Assembly (NCBI GenBank): GCA_020632595.1
Contig: JACKFF010000006.1
Location: 1-64,000, forward strand
From: Nitrospiraceae bacterium
GTDB lineage: Bacteria; Nitrospirota; Nitrospiria; Nitrospirales; UBA8639
Reading direction: 5' to 3'
DNA: 64,000 nt
Part shown: positions 8,229 through 16,783 of the stretch, in pieces
Layout: each line of letters opens with the position of its first letter
Numbering within the stretch: position 1 is the stretch's first letter
Notes under the pieces: model-generated
The model's input: the letters and a program-made list of their open reading frames with translations, nothing else
What the model was told of the DNA's origin: nothing
Databases searched by the model: none
Made by a program: the position numbers and the translations under genes

Positions 8229-8783
8229 GGGTTCTCCTGATTGTGTGTGAGATTGGATCTCCAAAACAACAGTGGCTCGTTGCTCGCGCGTGGGTGGCGC
8301 TAATCCAAGGGCCTCACTGAACCAAAGCCCTTCGACAGCCAGCCGCCCCAAGAGGGAACGAGTCGGATCGATGGTATTGGCCAGAAAAATGCTCTGACAA
8401 TTTTGGTACCGCTCTCGAATGGGTTCAAGTAGGCGGGGATTGATGGAAAACGCCGCCATGAGAATGGAGGCAATTTCTTCTCCACGAAGGGACCGATTAT
8501 GGGCGGGATTGTCGATAATCTCATGGCTAAGAGCCATGCCTGGATGTTCCTCATGAATGGAGCTAGTGAGAAATTCTCCAACCTGTTTGCGTTCTAAATC
8601 CTGGATGAGTAATTCGATAAGCCCCGCGAGTAACTGTTCCTTTCCCTCAAAATGATAGAGTAAGCCACCTTTACTGATTCCGGCTTCTCGAGCGACATGC
8701 TCAAGCGTCAACGCACTGACGCCGTTTCGTCCCAGCAGGTCTATGGCGGTCTCAAGAATCAAATGCCGTGTTGAAGTTAGCAT
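8229..8783 (-). CDS. TetR-family regulator module, in frame with shc
   Basis: These 185 codons encode a TetR/AcrR-type repressor. The N-terminal helix-turn-helix covers about residues 5-50 (TRHLILETAIDLLGRNG, LTLEHVAREAGISKGG, LYHFEGKEQLL), followed by a helical ligand/dimer domain ending near LGLAPPTREQRATVVLEIQ. There is no stop before the shc ATG, so the frame continues into the cyclase. In the next frame the shc ATG reads as ATGA, the usual overlap of coupled genes. One explanation is therefore that an indel in the 3' end of an older separate regulator gene created the fusion. It probably controls shc and itself; the ligand is unknown. Confidence 0.8.
8234..8239 (-). promoter_or_regulatory. 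Internal Shine-Dalgarno for shc
   Basis: On the minus strand the sequence reads CAGGAG followed by AACCC and the ATG at 8228-8226. This is the best ribosome site near the regulator/cyclase junction and decides the shc start, although the upstream frame has no stop. Confidence 0.6.
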
Positions 8784-8791
8784 TGTTTTCT

Positions 8792-8820
8792 ACTGTACCG
8801 TCTGGCTGGTTTAGTTTCAA
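8792..8820 (-). promoter_or_regulatory. Candidate sigma-70 promoter and TetR operator
   Basis: Reading the minus strand, TTGAAA (8820-8815) is followed after 17 bases by TACAGT (8797-8792), a plausible -35/-10 pair just before the regulator start. The spacer holds ACCAGCCAGACGGT, an imperfect dyad with ACC/GGT ends of the kind TetR proteins bind. If correct, the transcript would have an extremely short leader. This is inference from pattern alone. Confidence 0.3.
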
Positions 8821-9053
8821 TTGAAAATTTTGAATCTTACACATCATGAAGAGAGGACGATCCTGACTGGATTTAAATTCCCGACAGGAAAAATTTTATG
8901 AAAATGGCATTTACGATGGCGGCCAGACCCTTTTCTCAGGTCAATAAAAAAGGAGGAAACTTGAAATGAGGTTGGTCCACAAAATAACTGTCTTGGATTT
9001 CTGGGACTTCCTACCATTTGCCCGAGACTCAGAGGTGGGAGTTGTGGGGGAAG

Positions 9054-9407
9054 TTAATTGAAGGCCAGGAAACGGTCGCATCCGTCGATGATGTTTGAGA
9101 GAATAACCAAGCCGCAAAAAGTCACTTCTTTGCCATACCCGTCAGTTGAGATGTGGTGTTGTTGGCATCCATAGGCGCACACAAATAGTTTCAGTCCGTT
9201 CTTCGCCAACTCCGAAAATCTCGGGTCTTCTAGGTTTTTGACTCCCTCATCAATAAAATACAAATAGGTATCCACCTTATTAGCTAACGCGGTTTTGGAG
9301 AGGTGGTAGACTGTCTCTGCATTGGGATGTTCGGGTGAGGTTGAGAGCAGGAGGCCTAATTTTTTGTTGGCGAGAGAAGGATTGGCTATATTAGTGGTGG
9401 ATTCCAT
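9054..9407 (-). CDS. DsrE/F-like family protein
   Basis: A 117-residue soluble protein with the DsrE/F-like alternating fold: KKLGLLLSTSPEH, then ETVYHLSKTAL, then VDTYLYFIDEGVKNL. Cysteines lie at 77 and 81 (CAYGC), 98 and 110. Members of this superfamily carry sulfur as persulfide (DsrE, TusD) or are of unknown role. No dsr or tus partners are nearby, so I do not assign a sulfur-relay function. CAYGC sits where the family often has its active cysteine. It lies on the minus strand, divergent from moaC. Confidence 0.75.
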   Translation of the reverse strand: MESTTNIANPSLANKKLGLLLSTSPEHPNAETVYHLSKTALANKVDTYLYFIDEGVKNLEDPRFSELAKNGLKLFVCAYGCQQHHISTDGYGKEVTFCGLVILSNIIDGCDRFLAFN

Positions 9408-9498
9408 AGGAGAAACTGTCTGTATGATAAGGTTTTACGACTGTTTATAGGTGGAATGAGCTTGGCTGTCAAGCGAATACTCAGAAGGGATCCCTTGC

Positions 9499-9528
9499 TT
9501 GACGTCCTTTTTCCTCTGTCTTTATAAT
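9499..9528 (+). promoter_or_regulatory. Sigma-70 promoter for the moa operon
   Basis: TTGACG (9499-9504) and TATAAT (9523-9528) are separated by 18 bases, close to consensus. The start site would fall near 9535, leaving a leader of about 40 bases before moaC. No molybdenum-cofactor riboswitch fits in so short a leader. Confidence 0.6.
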
Positions 9529-9573
9529 TTACTGATTTTCAAGAGAAATTTTCATCTCTGATTATTTTTGACG

Positions 9574-10077
9574 ATGGCAAATCTTACGCATTTTAATGAG
9601 TCCGGACGGGCTCGAATGGTGGATGTGACGGACAAGTCTCCAACCGAGCGTGTGGCGGTTGCAGAGGGGAAAGTGTTTGTCTTGCCGGAAACCCTTGAAA
9701 AAATTCTTGCAGGTCGAATTACGAAGGGTGATGTGCTGGCCGTGGCTCAGGTAGCCGGTGTGATGGGGGCCAAACGGACCCCGGATCTGATCCCAATGTG
9801 CCATCCCTTACTTCTCACAGGAGTGGATGTCGACTTCCAAGAAGACTCCCACCCTAATTCTGACGGACGGTGTGTTATTACGATTGTCGCAACGGTGAAA
9901 ACCACTGGAAATACCGGAGTGGAAATGGAGGCCATGACAGCTGTTTCCGTGGCAGCTCTGACGATTTATGATATGTGTAAGGCCGTAGATAAAGGCATGG
10001 AGTTTGGAGAGATCGCCCTGGTTTCAAAATCCGGGGGAAAGTCAGGCACGTATGTCCGTGGTCGACAAAGCGGGTAG
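9574..10077 (+). CDS. moaC: Cyclic pyranopterin monophosphate synthase
   Basis: MoaC acts after MoaA to make cPMP, the first stable intermediate of molybdenum cofactor. The family blocks are all present: LTHFNESGRARMVDVTDK, the catalytic MGAKRTPDLIPMCHPLLL, and TGVEMEAMTAVSVAALTIYDMCKA. The 167-residue length is normal. The frame also opens at TTG 9568, but ATG 9574 is the natural start. It is first of moaC-moaD-moaE-moaA, whose products share one pathway serving molybdoenzymes (in Nitrospira, for example, nitrite oxidoreductase). Confidence 0.95.
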   Translation: MANLTHFNESGRARMVDVTDKSPTERVAVAEGKVFVLPETLEKILAGRITKGDVLAVAQVAGVMGAKRTPDLIPMCHPLLLTGVDVDFQEDSHPNSDGRCVITIVATVKTTGNTGVEMEAMTAVSVAALTIYDMCKAVDKGMEFGEIALVSKSGGKSGTYVRGRQSG

Positions 10078-10124
10078 GAACGATGATGACCATTCTTCGA
10101 GCTTGGTCATGGGAGTTTTAAATT

Positions 10125-10385
10125 GTGAAGATTAAATTATTCGGGATGTTGAAGACCATGATTCCCGGTGGGAAGGATTTAGAAGTGGCCTTTTCCGAAG
10201 GTGAACAGGTTAAGGATCTGGTTCATGCCATACAGAGGGAATATCCTCAGGTTGGTGAATTGCTCGAAAAGAAAAAAGTGCTGGTGTCGGTGAATCAAGA
10301 AATCGCTCATTGGGACACGGTGCTGGATACGGCTGATGAGGTCGCATTATTGCCTCCCTTTGCGGGAGGATCAGGCGAATTATGA
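10125..10385 (+). CDS. moaD: Molybdopterin synthase sulfur-carrier subunit, with tail after Gly-Gly
   Basis: An 86-residue ubiquitin-like protein with GTG start, KIKLFGMLK at the N-terminus and LLPPFAGG near the end. MoaD normally ends exactly at Gly-Gly, whose carboxylate is adenylated by MoeB and thiolated. Here four residues, SGEL, follow the di-glycine before TGA. Either the tail must be removed by a protease, or the protein tolerates it, or the stop was lost (a one-base change turns TCA into TGA right after GG). Position between moaC and moaE supports the MoaD role. Confidence 0.88.
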   Translation: MKIKLFGMLKTMIPGGKDLEVAFSEGEQVKDLVHAIQREYPQVGELLEKKKVLVSVNQEIAHWDTVLDTADEVALLPPFAGGSGEL

Positions 10386-10407
10386 TCTCAGGAGAAAGGG
10401 CAATCCA

Positions 10408-10851
10408 ATGGCTGTTGAATTAGAAGAAAGCATGCTGGTTCGGGTGCAACTGGAAAATTTTTCCATTGATGAAGAATTGGATCGAGTGCGGTCACGGTCC
10501 CGTCGAATCGGGGGAATTGCCATGTTTTTGGGTACGGCTCGTGATCGCTCCAAGGGTCGAGACGTGAGTTCCATGAGTTTTGATCACTACGAAGGGATGG
10601 CCCAGAAAAAGCTCAAAGAAATCCGAGAACAGGCACTTCGTGATTTTGCCATTATTGAGGCATTGGTCCTGCATCGCTATGGTCCCATTGAAATTGGTGA
10701 AAATATTGTGCTGATCATCGTTGGGGCTGAACATCGTGCTGATGCGTTTAAGGCTTGCCAATGGTGTATCGATGAACTCAAGAAAATTACTCCAATCTGG
10801 AAAATGGAAACGACGCCTGAAGGCGAAGTGTGGGTGGAGGAACACCCATAA
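10408..10851 (+). CDS. moaE: Molybdopterin synthase catalytic subunit
   Basis: MoaE pairs with MoaD to insert the dithiolene sulfurs into cPMP. Diagnostic segments are GGIAMFLGTARDRSKGR, the DHYEGMAQKKLKEI helix, LVLHRYGPIEIGE, and DAFKACQWCIDELKKITPIWKME with the conserved catalytic lysine region. The frame extends upstream to 10336, but that part overlaps moaD and is not family-like. ATG 10408 gives 147 residues and has AAAGGG seven bases upstream. The stop TAA shares a base with the moaA ATG. Confidence 0.94.
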   Translation: MAVELEESMLVRVQLENFSIDEELDRVRSRSRRIGGIAMFLGTARDRSKGRDVSSMSFDHYEGMAQKKLKEIREQALRDFAIIEALVLHRYGPIEIGENIVLIIVGAEHRADAFKACQWCIDELKKITPIWKMETTPEGEVWVEEHP

Positions 10852-11912
10852 TGGATGGGGGGGGAGCCGTGACTCTGCCGGAAGCGGTTAAAGATGTCTG
10901 GGGACGTCCCTTGCGATCCTTGCGGGTGTCAGTGACCGATCGATGCAATTTACGTTGTCAGTACTGTATGCCTGAGGAAAATTATGTGTGGCTTCCTCGG
11001 GAAAATCTGTTGACATTCGAAGAAATCGCCTTCCTGACGAATTTATTTTCCAATCGGGGAATTGATCGAGTTCGTATTACCGGCGGCGAACCTCTATTAC
11101 GCAATAATGTCGCGGAACTCATCAAAATGCTTCGTCAAAACTCTCGCATTCACGATATTGCGATGACCACCAATGGGGTGTTGTTGAGCGAGCAGGCGCA
11201 GGCTCTTTTCGATGCCGGGCTCCATCGGGTCACGGTGAGTCTGGATACATTGAAGCCCGCGCGGTTTAAAGCACTGACTCGACGCGATACTCTGGACAGA
11301 GTGTTGGAAGGCATTGCTTCAGTGGGACGGGTCGGGTTCAAAGGGTTGAAGCTGGATACGGTCGCCATGAAGGGGTACAACGAGGATGAAATTATTCCCT
11401 TGATTGAATACGGCAAGCAGGTCAACGGAGAAGTTCGTTTTATTGAATATATGGATGTCGGTGGAGCCAATGACTGGTCGGCGGAAAAGGTCCTTTCCCG
11501 GAAAGAGATCTTGAAAATGGTCGGTGAGTATTATGGTTCCGTCGAGCCGGTGGAGGAGGTCAGTTCGGCTCCTGCGCAGCGATTCCAGCTATCAGATGGC
11601 ACTATATTTGGTATTATCTCTTCCACTACCGTGCCTTTCTGTTCGACATGTGACCGGAGTCGTCTGACGGCTGACGGGATGTGGTATTTGTGCTTGTATG
11701 CCAAAACCGGTGTTGACCTTCGCAAGCTCCTTCGAATGGAACGATCACGAGAAGATATTCTCTCCATCATACAGGCTGTCTGGGAAAACCGAAAAGATCG
11801 GGGTGCGGAAGAACGCAAAGAGCTTGAACAGGTCAGCGGTCGTGGCCGGTACATTGATATTGAGCGGTTGCGCCAAGATCCACATTTGGAAATGCATGCA
11901 AGGGGTGGCTGA
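10851..11912 (+). CDS. moaA: GTP 3',8-cyclase (radical SAM)
   Basis: MoaA converts GTP to 3',8-cyclo-GTP with two [4Fe-4S] clusters. The N-terminal radical SAM motif is CNLRCQYCMPEE (CxxxCxxC), with GGEPLLR for SAM binding. The C-terminal cluster is formed by CSTCDRSRLTADGMWYLCLY. The protein ends in HARGG; the terminal Gly-Gly that MoaA needs for activity is conserved. The ATG at 10851 overlaps the moaE stop by one base (TAATG), preferred over the GTG at 10830. Length of 353 residues is normal. Confidence 0.95.
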   Translation: MDGGGAVTLPEAVKDVWGRPLRSLRVSVTDRCNLRCQYCMPEENYVWLPRENLLTFEEIAFLTNLFSNRGIDRVRITGGEPLLRNNVAELIKMLRQNSRIHDIAMTTNGVLLSEQAQALFDAGLHRVTVSLDTLKPARFKALTRRDTLDRVLEGIASVGRVGFKGLKLDTVAMKGYNEDEIIPLIEYGKQVNGEVRFIEYMDVGGANDWSAEKVLSRKEILKMVGEYYGSVEPVEEVSSAPAQRFQLSDGTIFGIISSTTVPFCSTCDRSRLTADGMWYLCLYAKTGVDLRKLLRMERSREDILSIIQAVWENRKDRGAEERKELEQVSGRGRYIDIERLRQDPHLEMHARGG

Positions 11913-12183
11913 TCCCCCGCGTTTTCTCCTTATTCCATGTCGGCTCCACCTGCTGCCAATACACCCGAATGGTCTGGGTGGAAGAGTCGGCTACCTTAAT
12001 CGATTCTTGCCGGGTCAACCTTCCTATGCTAATGTCGCGTCGTGATCGAAGACTGTGTCGGAGTTCATGATTCCTGGTTGTGTTCTTTCCCTGCCTTTTT
12101 CGCATTTTCTCTAGCTCAGCCAGATCTGTATCTAGGTTCGCGTGCGGTGCGTTTATGAGAGAAGCTTAAGGATAGACTGATTT

Positions 12184-13044
12184 ATGGGATGGTTTAAACG
12201 GAATAAAAACACGGATCCCGAAGGCACGTCCATTAAAATTGTGGAAGGGATGTGGGTTAAATGCGCAGTGTGTCGCGCCATTATTTTTAAACGCGAGGTT
12301 GAGCGAAATTTAAAAGTCTGCCCGAAATGCCAATACCATTTTCCGCTATCGGTTGGTGAGCGATTGGAATTGATCGTCGATCCAGGTTCATTCGAGGAAT
12401 GGGATGAAGATTTAGTCCCAGTGGATCCCCTTCAATTTGTGGACACATTGCCGTACCGCAAGCGCATTCACAAGGCTCAAGAAAAAACGGGGAAGAAAGA
12501 AGCGATTTTGACCGGGCGATGTCAAATTGGCAGGAAACCCGTTGCGCTTGGCATTTTTGACTTTTCATTCATGGGTGGGAGCATGGGATCGGTAGTCGGC
12601 GAGAAAATCTGTCGGGCAATCGACCACGCGCTGACGGGGCATATGCCATTTTTATTGGTCACGACTTCCGGTGGAGCACGAATGCAAGAGGGGACTTTGT
12701 CACTCATGCAAATGGCCAAAACGGCTTCAGCCTTGGCGAAACTACAAGAAGCTCGAATTCCCTTCGTTGTCCTGTTAACGGATCCGACGTTTGGCGGGGT
12801 CACTGCCAGTGTCGCGATGTTAGGGGATATCATTCTAGCGGAACCGAAGGCGCTGATTGGGTTTGCAGGCCCACGGGTCATAGAGCAAACGATCAAAGAG
12901 CATTTGCCTGAAGGCTTTCAACGTGCTGAGTTTTTGCTGGAACATGGCATGGTTGATCATATCGTGGAACGAAAAAATCTTAAGCCAACCCTGGAAACGT
13001 TGCTTGCGCATTGTGTGACAGAAGTCTCTTCCCCTTCGGAGTAA
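12184..13044 (+). CDS. accD: Acetyl-CoA carboxylase carboxyltransferase beta subunit
   Basis: AccD forms the carboxyltransferase with AccA, transferring carboxyl from biotin to acetyl-CoA for fatty acid synthesis. The N-terminal zinc ribbon is visible (WVKCAVCRAIIF, VCPKCQYHFP), followed by the crotonase-like core with SFMGGSMGSVVGEK, TTSGGARMQEG, DPTFGGVTASVAMLGD and GFAGPRVIEQT. The 286-residue length is normal. It is followed by folC, a frequent accD-folC arrangement. The 270-base gap upstream, after moaA, holds no gene I can support. Confidence 0.95.
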   Translation: MGWFKRNKNTDPEGTSIKIVEGMWVKCAVCRAIIFKREVERNLKVCPKCQYHFPLSVGERLELIVDPGSFEEWDEDLVPVDPLQFVDTLPYRKRIHKAQEKTGKKEAILTGRCQIGRKPVALGIFDFSFMGGSMGSVVGEKICRAIDHALTGHMPFLLVTTSGGARMQEGTLSLMQMAKTASALAKLQEARIPFVVLLTDPTFGGVTASVAMLGDIILAEPKALIGFAGPRVIEQTIKEHLPEGFQRAEFLLEHGMVDHIVERKNLKPTLETLLAHCVTEVSSPSE

Positions 13045-13194
13045 TCGCCGAAAGGGCTGGACTGCCTTGAGCCCCGGTGGATCCCAGCAGCCATGCCGAT
13101 GGGATATTCCGTTCGTGGGGAAAGTCATACGTTGTAGTTATTATTGATACGAAATCTCCTTCCCTTTATAGTCTCCCGCCCGGTTTCGATTCCT

Positions 13195-14484
13195 GTGGCT
13201 AGTTATCCAGAAACGCTTGACTATCTTTTCTCCTTGCACCGGTTTGGTATCAAGCTTGGCCTGGAAGCCATTACCGATATTCTTGCCAGGCTGGGGAATC
13301 CTCAGCGCCAATATCCCACCCTTCATATTGCCGGCACGAACGGGAAGGGTTCCTCCTCAGCCATGCTGGCCAGCATCCTTCAAGCGAACGGGTATCGGGT
13401 TGGTCTGTATACTTCCCCGCATTTGATTGATTTCCGGGAGCGCATACGTGTTCAGGGAACAGACATTTCGGAAGAATGGGTCTGTGCCCTGACCGAGCAA
13501 ATCCGGCGAATTGCCGATTCACTCGGAACACTGACATTTTTTGAATTTACGACCGCGCTGGCTTTTCTCCATTTTAAAAACCAACAAGTGGATATTGCGG
13601 TGGTGGAAGTCGGAATGGGCGGACAGTTTGATGCGACCAATGTGTTGAGCCCCATGGGGGCTTTGATAACAGGGATTAGTTTTGATCATGAGGCCTATTT
13701 GGGAGACTCTCTGCAGAAGATTGCAAGGGAGAAGGCCGGCATCATTACACAAAAGGCTCCGGTGGTTTTGGGACCCATGCCGGAAGAGATTCTCCAGATT
13801 TTTGAAATCCAGGCCAGGAAGTGGCAGGCACCATGCTTTCGGATGGGTCAGGAGTTTTTTCTTCTGGAAAACAGCGCAACGACGTTTACCTATCAAGGGC
13901 CGCGATGGACGCTTCCAGGACTACAGACGAATTTGCCAGGCCGGCATCAGATGGTGAATGCGACGAATGCTCTGGCGGTATTGGAGATGGCTGTCGATAG
14001 CATATTCCCTATTTCACCGTCGGCCATCCGGACCGGTTTGCAAGACGTGAGATGGAGAGGTCGCTTAGAAATCGTGCAACGAAATCCATTTTTGCTTCTG
14101 GATGGCGCGCACAATCTTGCTGGGGCTCAGGTGTTATTTGACTTTCTTCACTCACAAATTCATGATGGCGCGGGACGACAACTTATTTTGGTGGTTGGGA
14201 TGATGCGCGACAAAAATCTTCGGGGATTTTTGCGTGTGTTGATTCCTCTTGTTGACCACCTGATTCTCACCCAGCCACGGATGGAAAGGGCGGCGTCGGT
14301 AGATGAGCTCAGTCAGGCCGTCGATCGCGATGATCTGGTGCCGTGTCTACTTGCAGATTCATGGGAGGCTGTTTGCAGGGCCAAAGACATCGCGAAACCC
14401 GCAGATGTGATCTGTGTGACCGGGTCGTTATTCCTGGTTGGGGAGGTACTCAATCGGCTCACTCAGCCGGGTTCCCCAACGTGA
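13195..14484 (+). CDS. folC: Folylpolyglutamate/dihydrofolate synthase
   Basis: FolC adds glutamate to dihydropteroate and folates using ATP. The N-terminal DYLFSLHRFGIKLGLEAI, the P-loop HIAGTNGKGSSSAML, YTSPHLIDFRERI, and EVGMGGQFDATNV motifs are clear, and LLLDGAHNLAGAQVL marks the C-terminal domain. A TTG at 13144 would add 17 residues; neither start has a good ribosome site, and GTG 13195 fits the family N-terminus better. The stop TGA overlaps the GTG used for lptD. Confidence 0.92.
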   Translation: MASYPETLDYLFSLHRFGIKLGLEAITDILARLGNPQRQYPTLHIAGTNGKGSSSAMLASILQANGYRVGLYTSPHLIDFRERIRVQGTDISEEWVCALTEQIRRIADSLGTLTFFEFTTALAFLHFKNQQVDIAVVEVGMGGQFDATNVLSPMGALITGISFDHEAYLGDSLQKIAREKAGIITQKAPVVLGPMPEEILQIFEIQARKWQAPCFRMGQEFFLLENSATTFTYQGPRWTLPGLQTNLPGRHQMVNATNALAVLEMAVDSIFPISPSAIRTGLQDVRWRGRLEIVQRNPFLLLDGAHNLAGAQVLFDFLHSQIHDGAGRQLILVVGMMRDKNLRGFLRVLIPLVDHLILTQPRMERAASVDELSQAVDRDDLVPCLLADSWEAVCRAKDIAKPADVICVTGSLFLVGEVLNRLTQPGSPT

Positions 14485-16778
14485 CGTGTGCGAGCCCGGG
14501 AGATAACCGGCGTGTTCATTGGCCCCGTTCCCATAAATTGTTGCTTGGTGTATTCATCTTTTTCACGATACTGTCAGCGGGAGACACCGTGTTCGGGCAA
14601 CCGGATGGTCCCGCTGTGGAATCCGAGGAAGTCCCTGCTGCTTCCTCAGCTGGGAAGGGCTCTGCCGAACCAACTTCAGAGGGAGTTCCCGTCGCCATTA
14701 ATGGCGACCGGATTGAATATGATAATAATCGGGAAGAATATCAAGCGACCGGGGCTGTGGATATCACACGCGGACCCATTCATCTCAATGCGGATGAAGC
14801 CACGCTACAAAAGCTTACGGGGCGTCTCACGGCGCGTGGGCATGTGCATTTACGAGATGAGAAGACCGATATCTGGTCGGAGGAGCTTGAACTCAATCTC
14901 AATACCGAAGCGGGTGTGATCATCAATGGTAGTATTTTTCTCAAGGAGCAGAATTCCTTTGTGACGGGCCGACGTCTCCAGCGGTTTTCTGAAACCCATT
15001 ATCGGGTCAAGGAGGGTTCCTTTACCAATTGTGATGCGAAGAATGGCGAGATTCCAGCCTGGCGATTTAACTTTCATGATATGGATGTGGAATATGAGGA
15101 CAGTTTGTTTGGTAAAGGCGTATGGTTCAATGTGAACGATGTGCCGGTGTTCCCGCTTCCCACCTTTCGATATCCGCTGGGCGCTTCTCGAAAAAGCGGA
15201 TTCTTGTTTCCTACTACCGGGTACAATACTAATTTCGGTTACCAGTATCGGCAGGGGTATTTTTGGGCCATCAATCCCAGCAATGATTTAACCATTTCCC
15301 CCCAAATCTTAACGGAGCGTGGAGGAGGCGCGGATCTGGAATATCGCTATGTGTGGAATCGGCTCACAAAGGGAGAATGGTTGGTACGCTCGCTTTATGA
15401 TACCCAGCAAAATCGTGGGCGGGCAGAAGTTCGAGGAGCTCATGTTCAGCAATTTAATCCTGATTTGTCCTTACGAATGCGCGCCAATTTTTCAAGTGAT
15501 CGAACGGTTTTGCAGAATTTTAGCAGTTCCGGGACTCAACGGGCTTTACCCAGCCAAGAGTCTCATCTCACTATTTTGCAACGGCTTGATCATGGAGCGC
15601 TGTATTTTTCTGGTCAATATATTCAGCCGTTAAGCACCGGCGGGAGTACGACCTTTCAGCGTTTACCGGAAATCGGGCATCGCTTCGTGAATCCCAGTGT
15701 CTTGGGCAGTCCCATATCGCTGACTGCGGAAACGACCGCGGTGCAATTTCACAGGCAGACGGGATTCGATGTCGGCCGTATCGATGTGATGCCGGGACTG
15801 TCAATGGAAGGGCTCCATCTGGGGCATGCATTGGGATTCCGTCCCCAGGTGAAATTTCGTGAAGTCGGGTATAGCCGAGGACTGACTGACAAATCAGCGC
15901 AACATCGTGAAACCTTTTGGGCCGGCGCTGAATTGTTCTCGAATGTCTCAAAACGGTTTTCCCTCGGCGATGGGAATTGGATCCGGCATTCTATACAACC
16001 GAATGTAATTTATGAGTATGTGCCACAGACAAAACAATCCGAATTAGTTCAGATCGATGCGGTGGATGATTTGATTCAAAAGAGCCTGGTGACCTATTCC
16101 TTGAGAAATCGTCTGAGCCAAATTGGTGGCGGGACGTCCAATGCCTGGTTGGATCTGTTCTTTGCCCAAAGTTATCATGTGGCCGATCCCCCGCCCTTCG
16201 CCTCCCGCTTTTCAGATATCTGGACACGGGGGGATTTTCATTCACCGGTCGATTCCTCAGCCTTCATCTCGGCCTTCAATCTGAGGGTTGATGCCTTTTA
16301 CGATCCGAATAGGAAATATTTTTCTCAGATGAACACGGATGTGCTCATCCAAAGCCGGCAGACATGGTATATGACCGTTGGTCAGCGGTATACCAAAGCG
16401 GGGACGAGAGTGCGCCGTGGAGATATTTGGAATCCCGTGTCGTTTAATGAGGTGTTGGCTCCGGATGAGGAAATTCTCTATCTGACCACTGGTGGTGGAG
16501 TGCGTTTGCCGCATGGTGTGACCCTGGGCACCAAGTGGTATCATGACTTACGGACGGGACAGACTGCGGAATGGGATGTGGTCGGGCTATACCAAAATCC
16601 TTGCCGATGTTTTTCCCTCGGGCTTACATATACAAGGCTTCCTGACCGCTCACAATTTGAATTTCTTATCAGTCTGACCGGGTTGTGGGGTACCCAAGGG
16701 CATGGGACGCAATTAATGAAGTTGATTTTGGGCCCCATCATGGCGGGAGAGCGTGGAATTCCTTGGGACTATCGGTAA
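14481..16778 (+). CDS. lptD: LPS-assembly outer membrane protein LptD
   Basis: LptD is the outer-membrane barrel that, with LptE, inserts LPS into the outer leaflet. After a signal sequence (about residues 18-40) comes an OstA/LptA-like jelly-roll region (NGDRIEYDNNREEYQATGAVDI, LNADEATL, GHVHLRDEKTDIW), then the long beta-barrel from about residue 200 with FRYPLGASRKSGFLFPTTGYN. Cysteines near residue 185 (SFTNCD) and close to the C-terminus (NPCRCF) could form the family disulfides. The frame opens further upstream inside folC, but GTG 14481 overlapping the folC TGA is the sensible start. It implies an LPS-bearing cell. Confidence 0.92.
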   Translation: MTCASPGDNRRVHWPRSHKLLLGVFIFFTILSAGDTVFGQPDGPAVESEEVPAASSAGKGSAEPTSEGVPVAINGDRIEYDNNREEYQATGAVDITRGPIHLNADEATLQKLTGRLTARGHVHLRDEKTDIWSEELELNLNTEAGVIINGSIFLKEQNSFVTGRRLQRFSETHYRVKEGSFTNCDAKNGEIPAWRFNFHDMDVEYEDSLFGKGVWFNVNDVPVFPLPTFRYPLGASRKSGFLFPTTGYNTNFGYQYRQGYFWAINPSNDLTISPQILTERGGGADLEYRYVWNRLTKGEWLVRSLYDTQQNRGRAEVRGAHVQQFNPDLSLRMRANFSSDRTVLQNFSSSGTQRALPSQESHLTILQRLDHGALYFSGQYIQPLSTGGSTTFQRLPEIGHRFVNPSVLGSPISLTAETTAVQFHRQTGFDVGRIDVMPGLSMEGLHLGHALGFRPQVKFREVGYSRGLTDKSAQHRETFWAGAELFSNVSKRFSLGDGNWIRHSIQPNVIYEYVPQTKQSELVQIDAVDDLIQKSLVTYSLRNRLSQIGGGTSNAWLDLFFAQSYHVADPPPFASRFSDIWTRGDFHSPVDSSAFISAFNLRVDAFYDPNRKYFSQMNTDVLIQSRQTWYMTVGQRYTKAGTRVRRGDIWNPVSFNEVLAPDEEILYLTTGGGVRLPHGVTLGTKWYHDLRTGQTAEWDVVGLYQNPCRCFSLGLTYTRLPDRSQFEFLISLTGLWGTQGHGTQLMKLILGPIMAGERGIPWDYR

Positions 16779-16783
16779 CCGTC

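Noticed and set aside
11833..12105. 90-codon minus-strand frame over the moaA end and the gap before accD
   Set aside because: It runs antisense through the moaA C-terminus, lacks a ribosome site and shows no family features.
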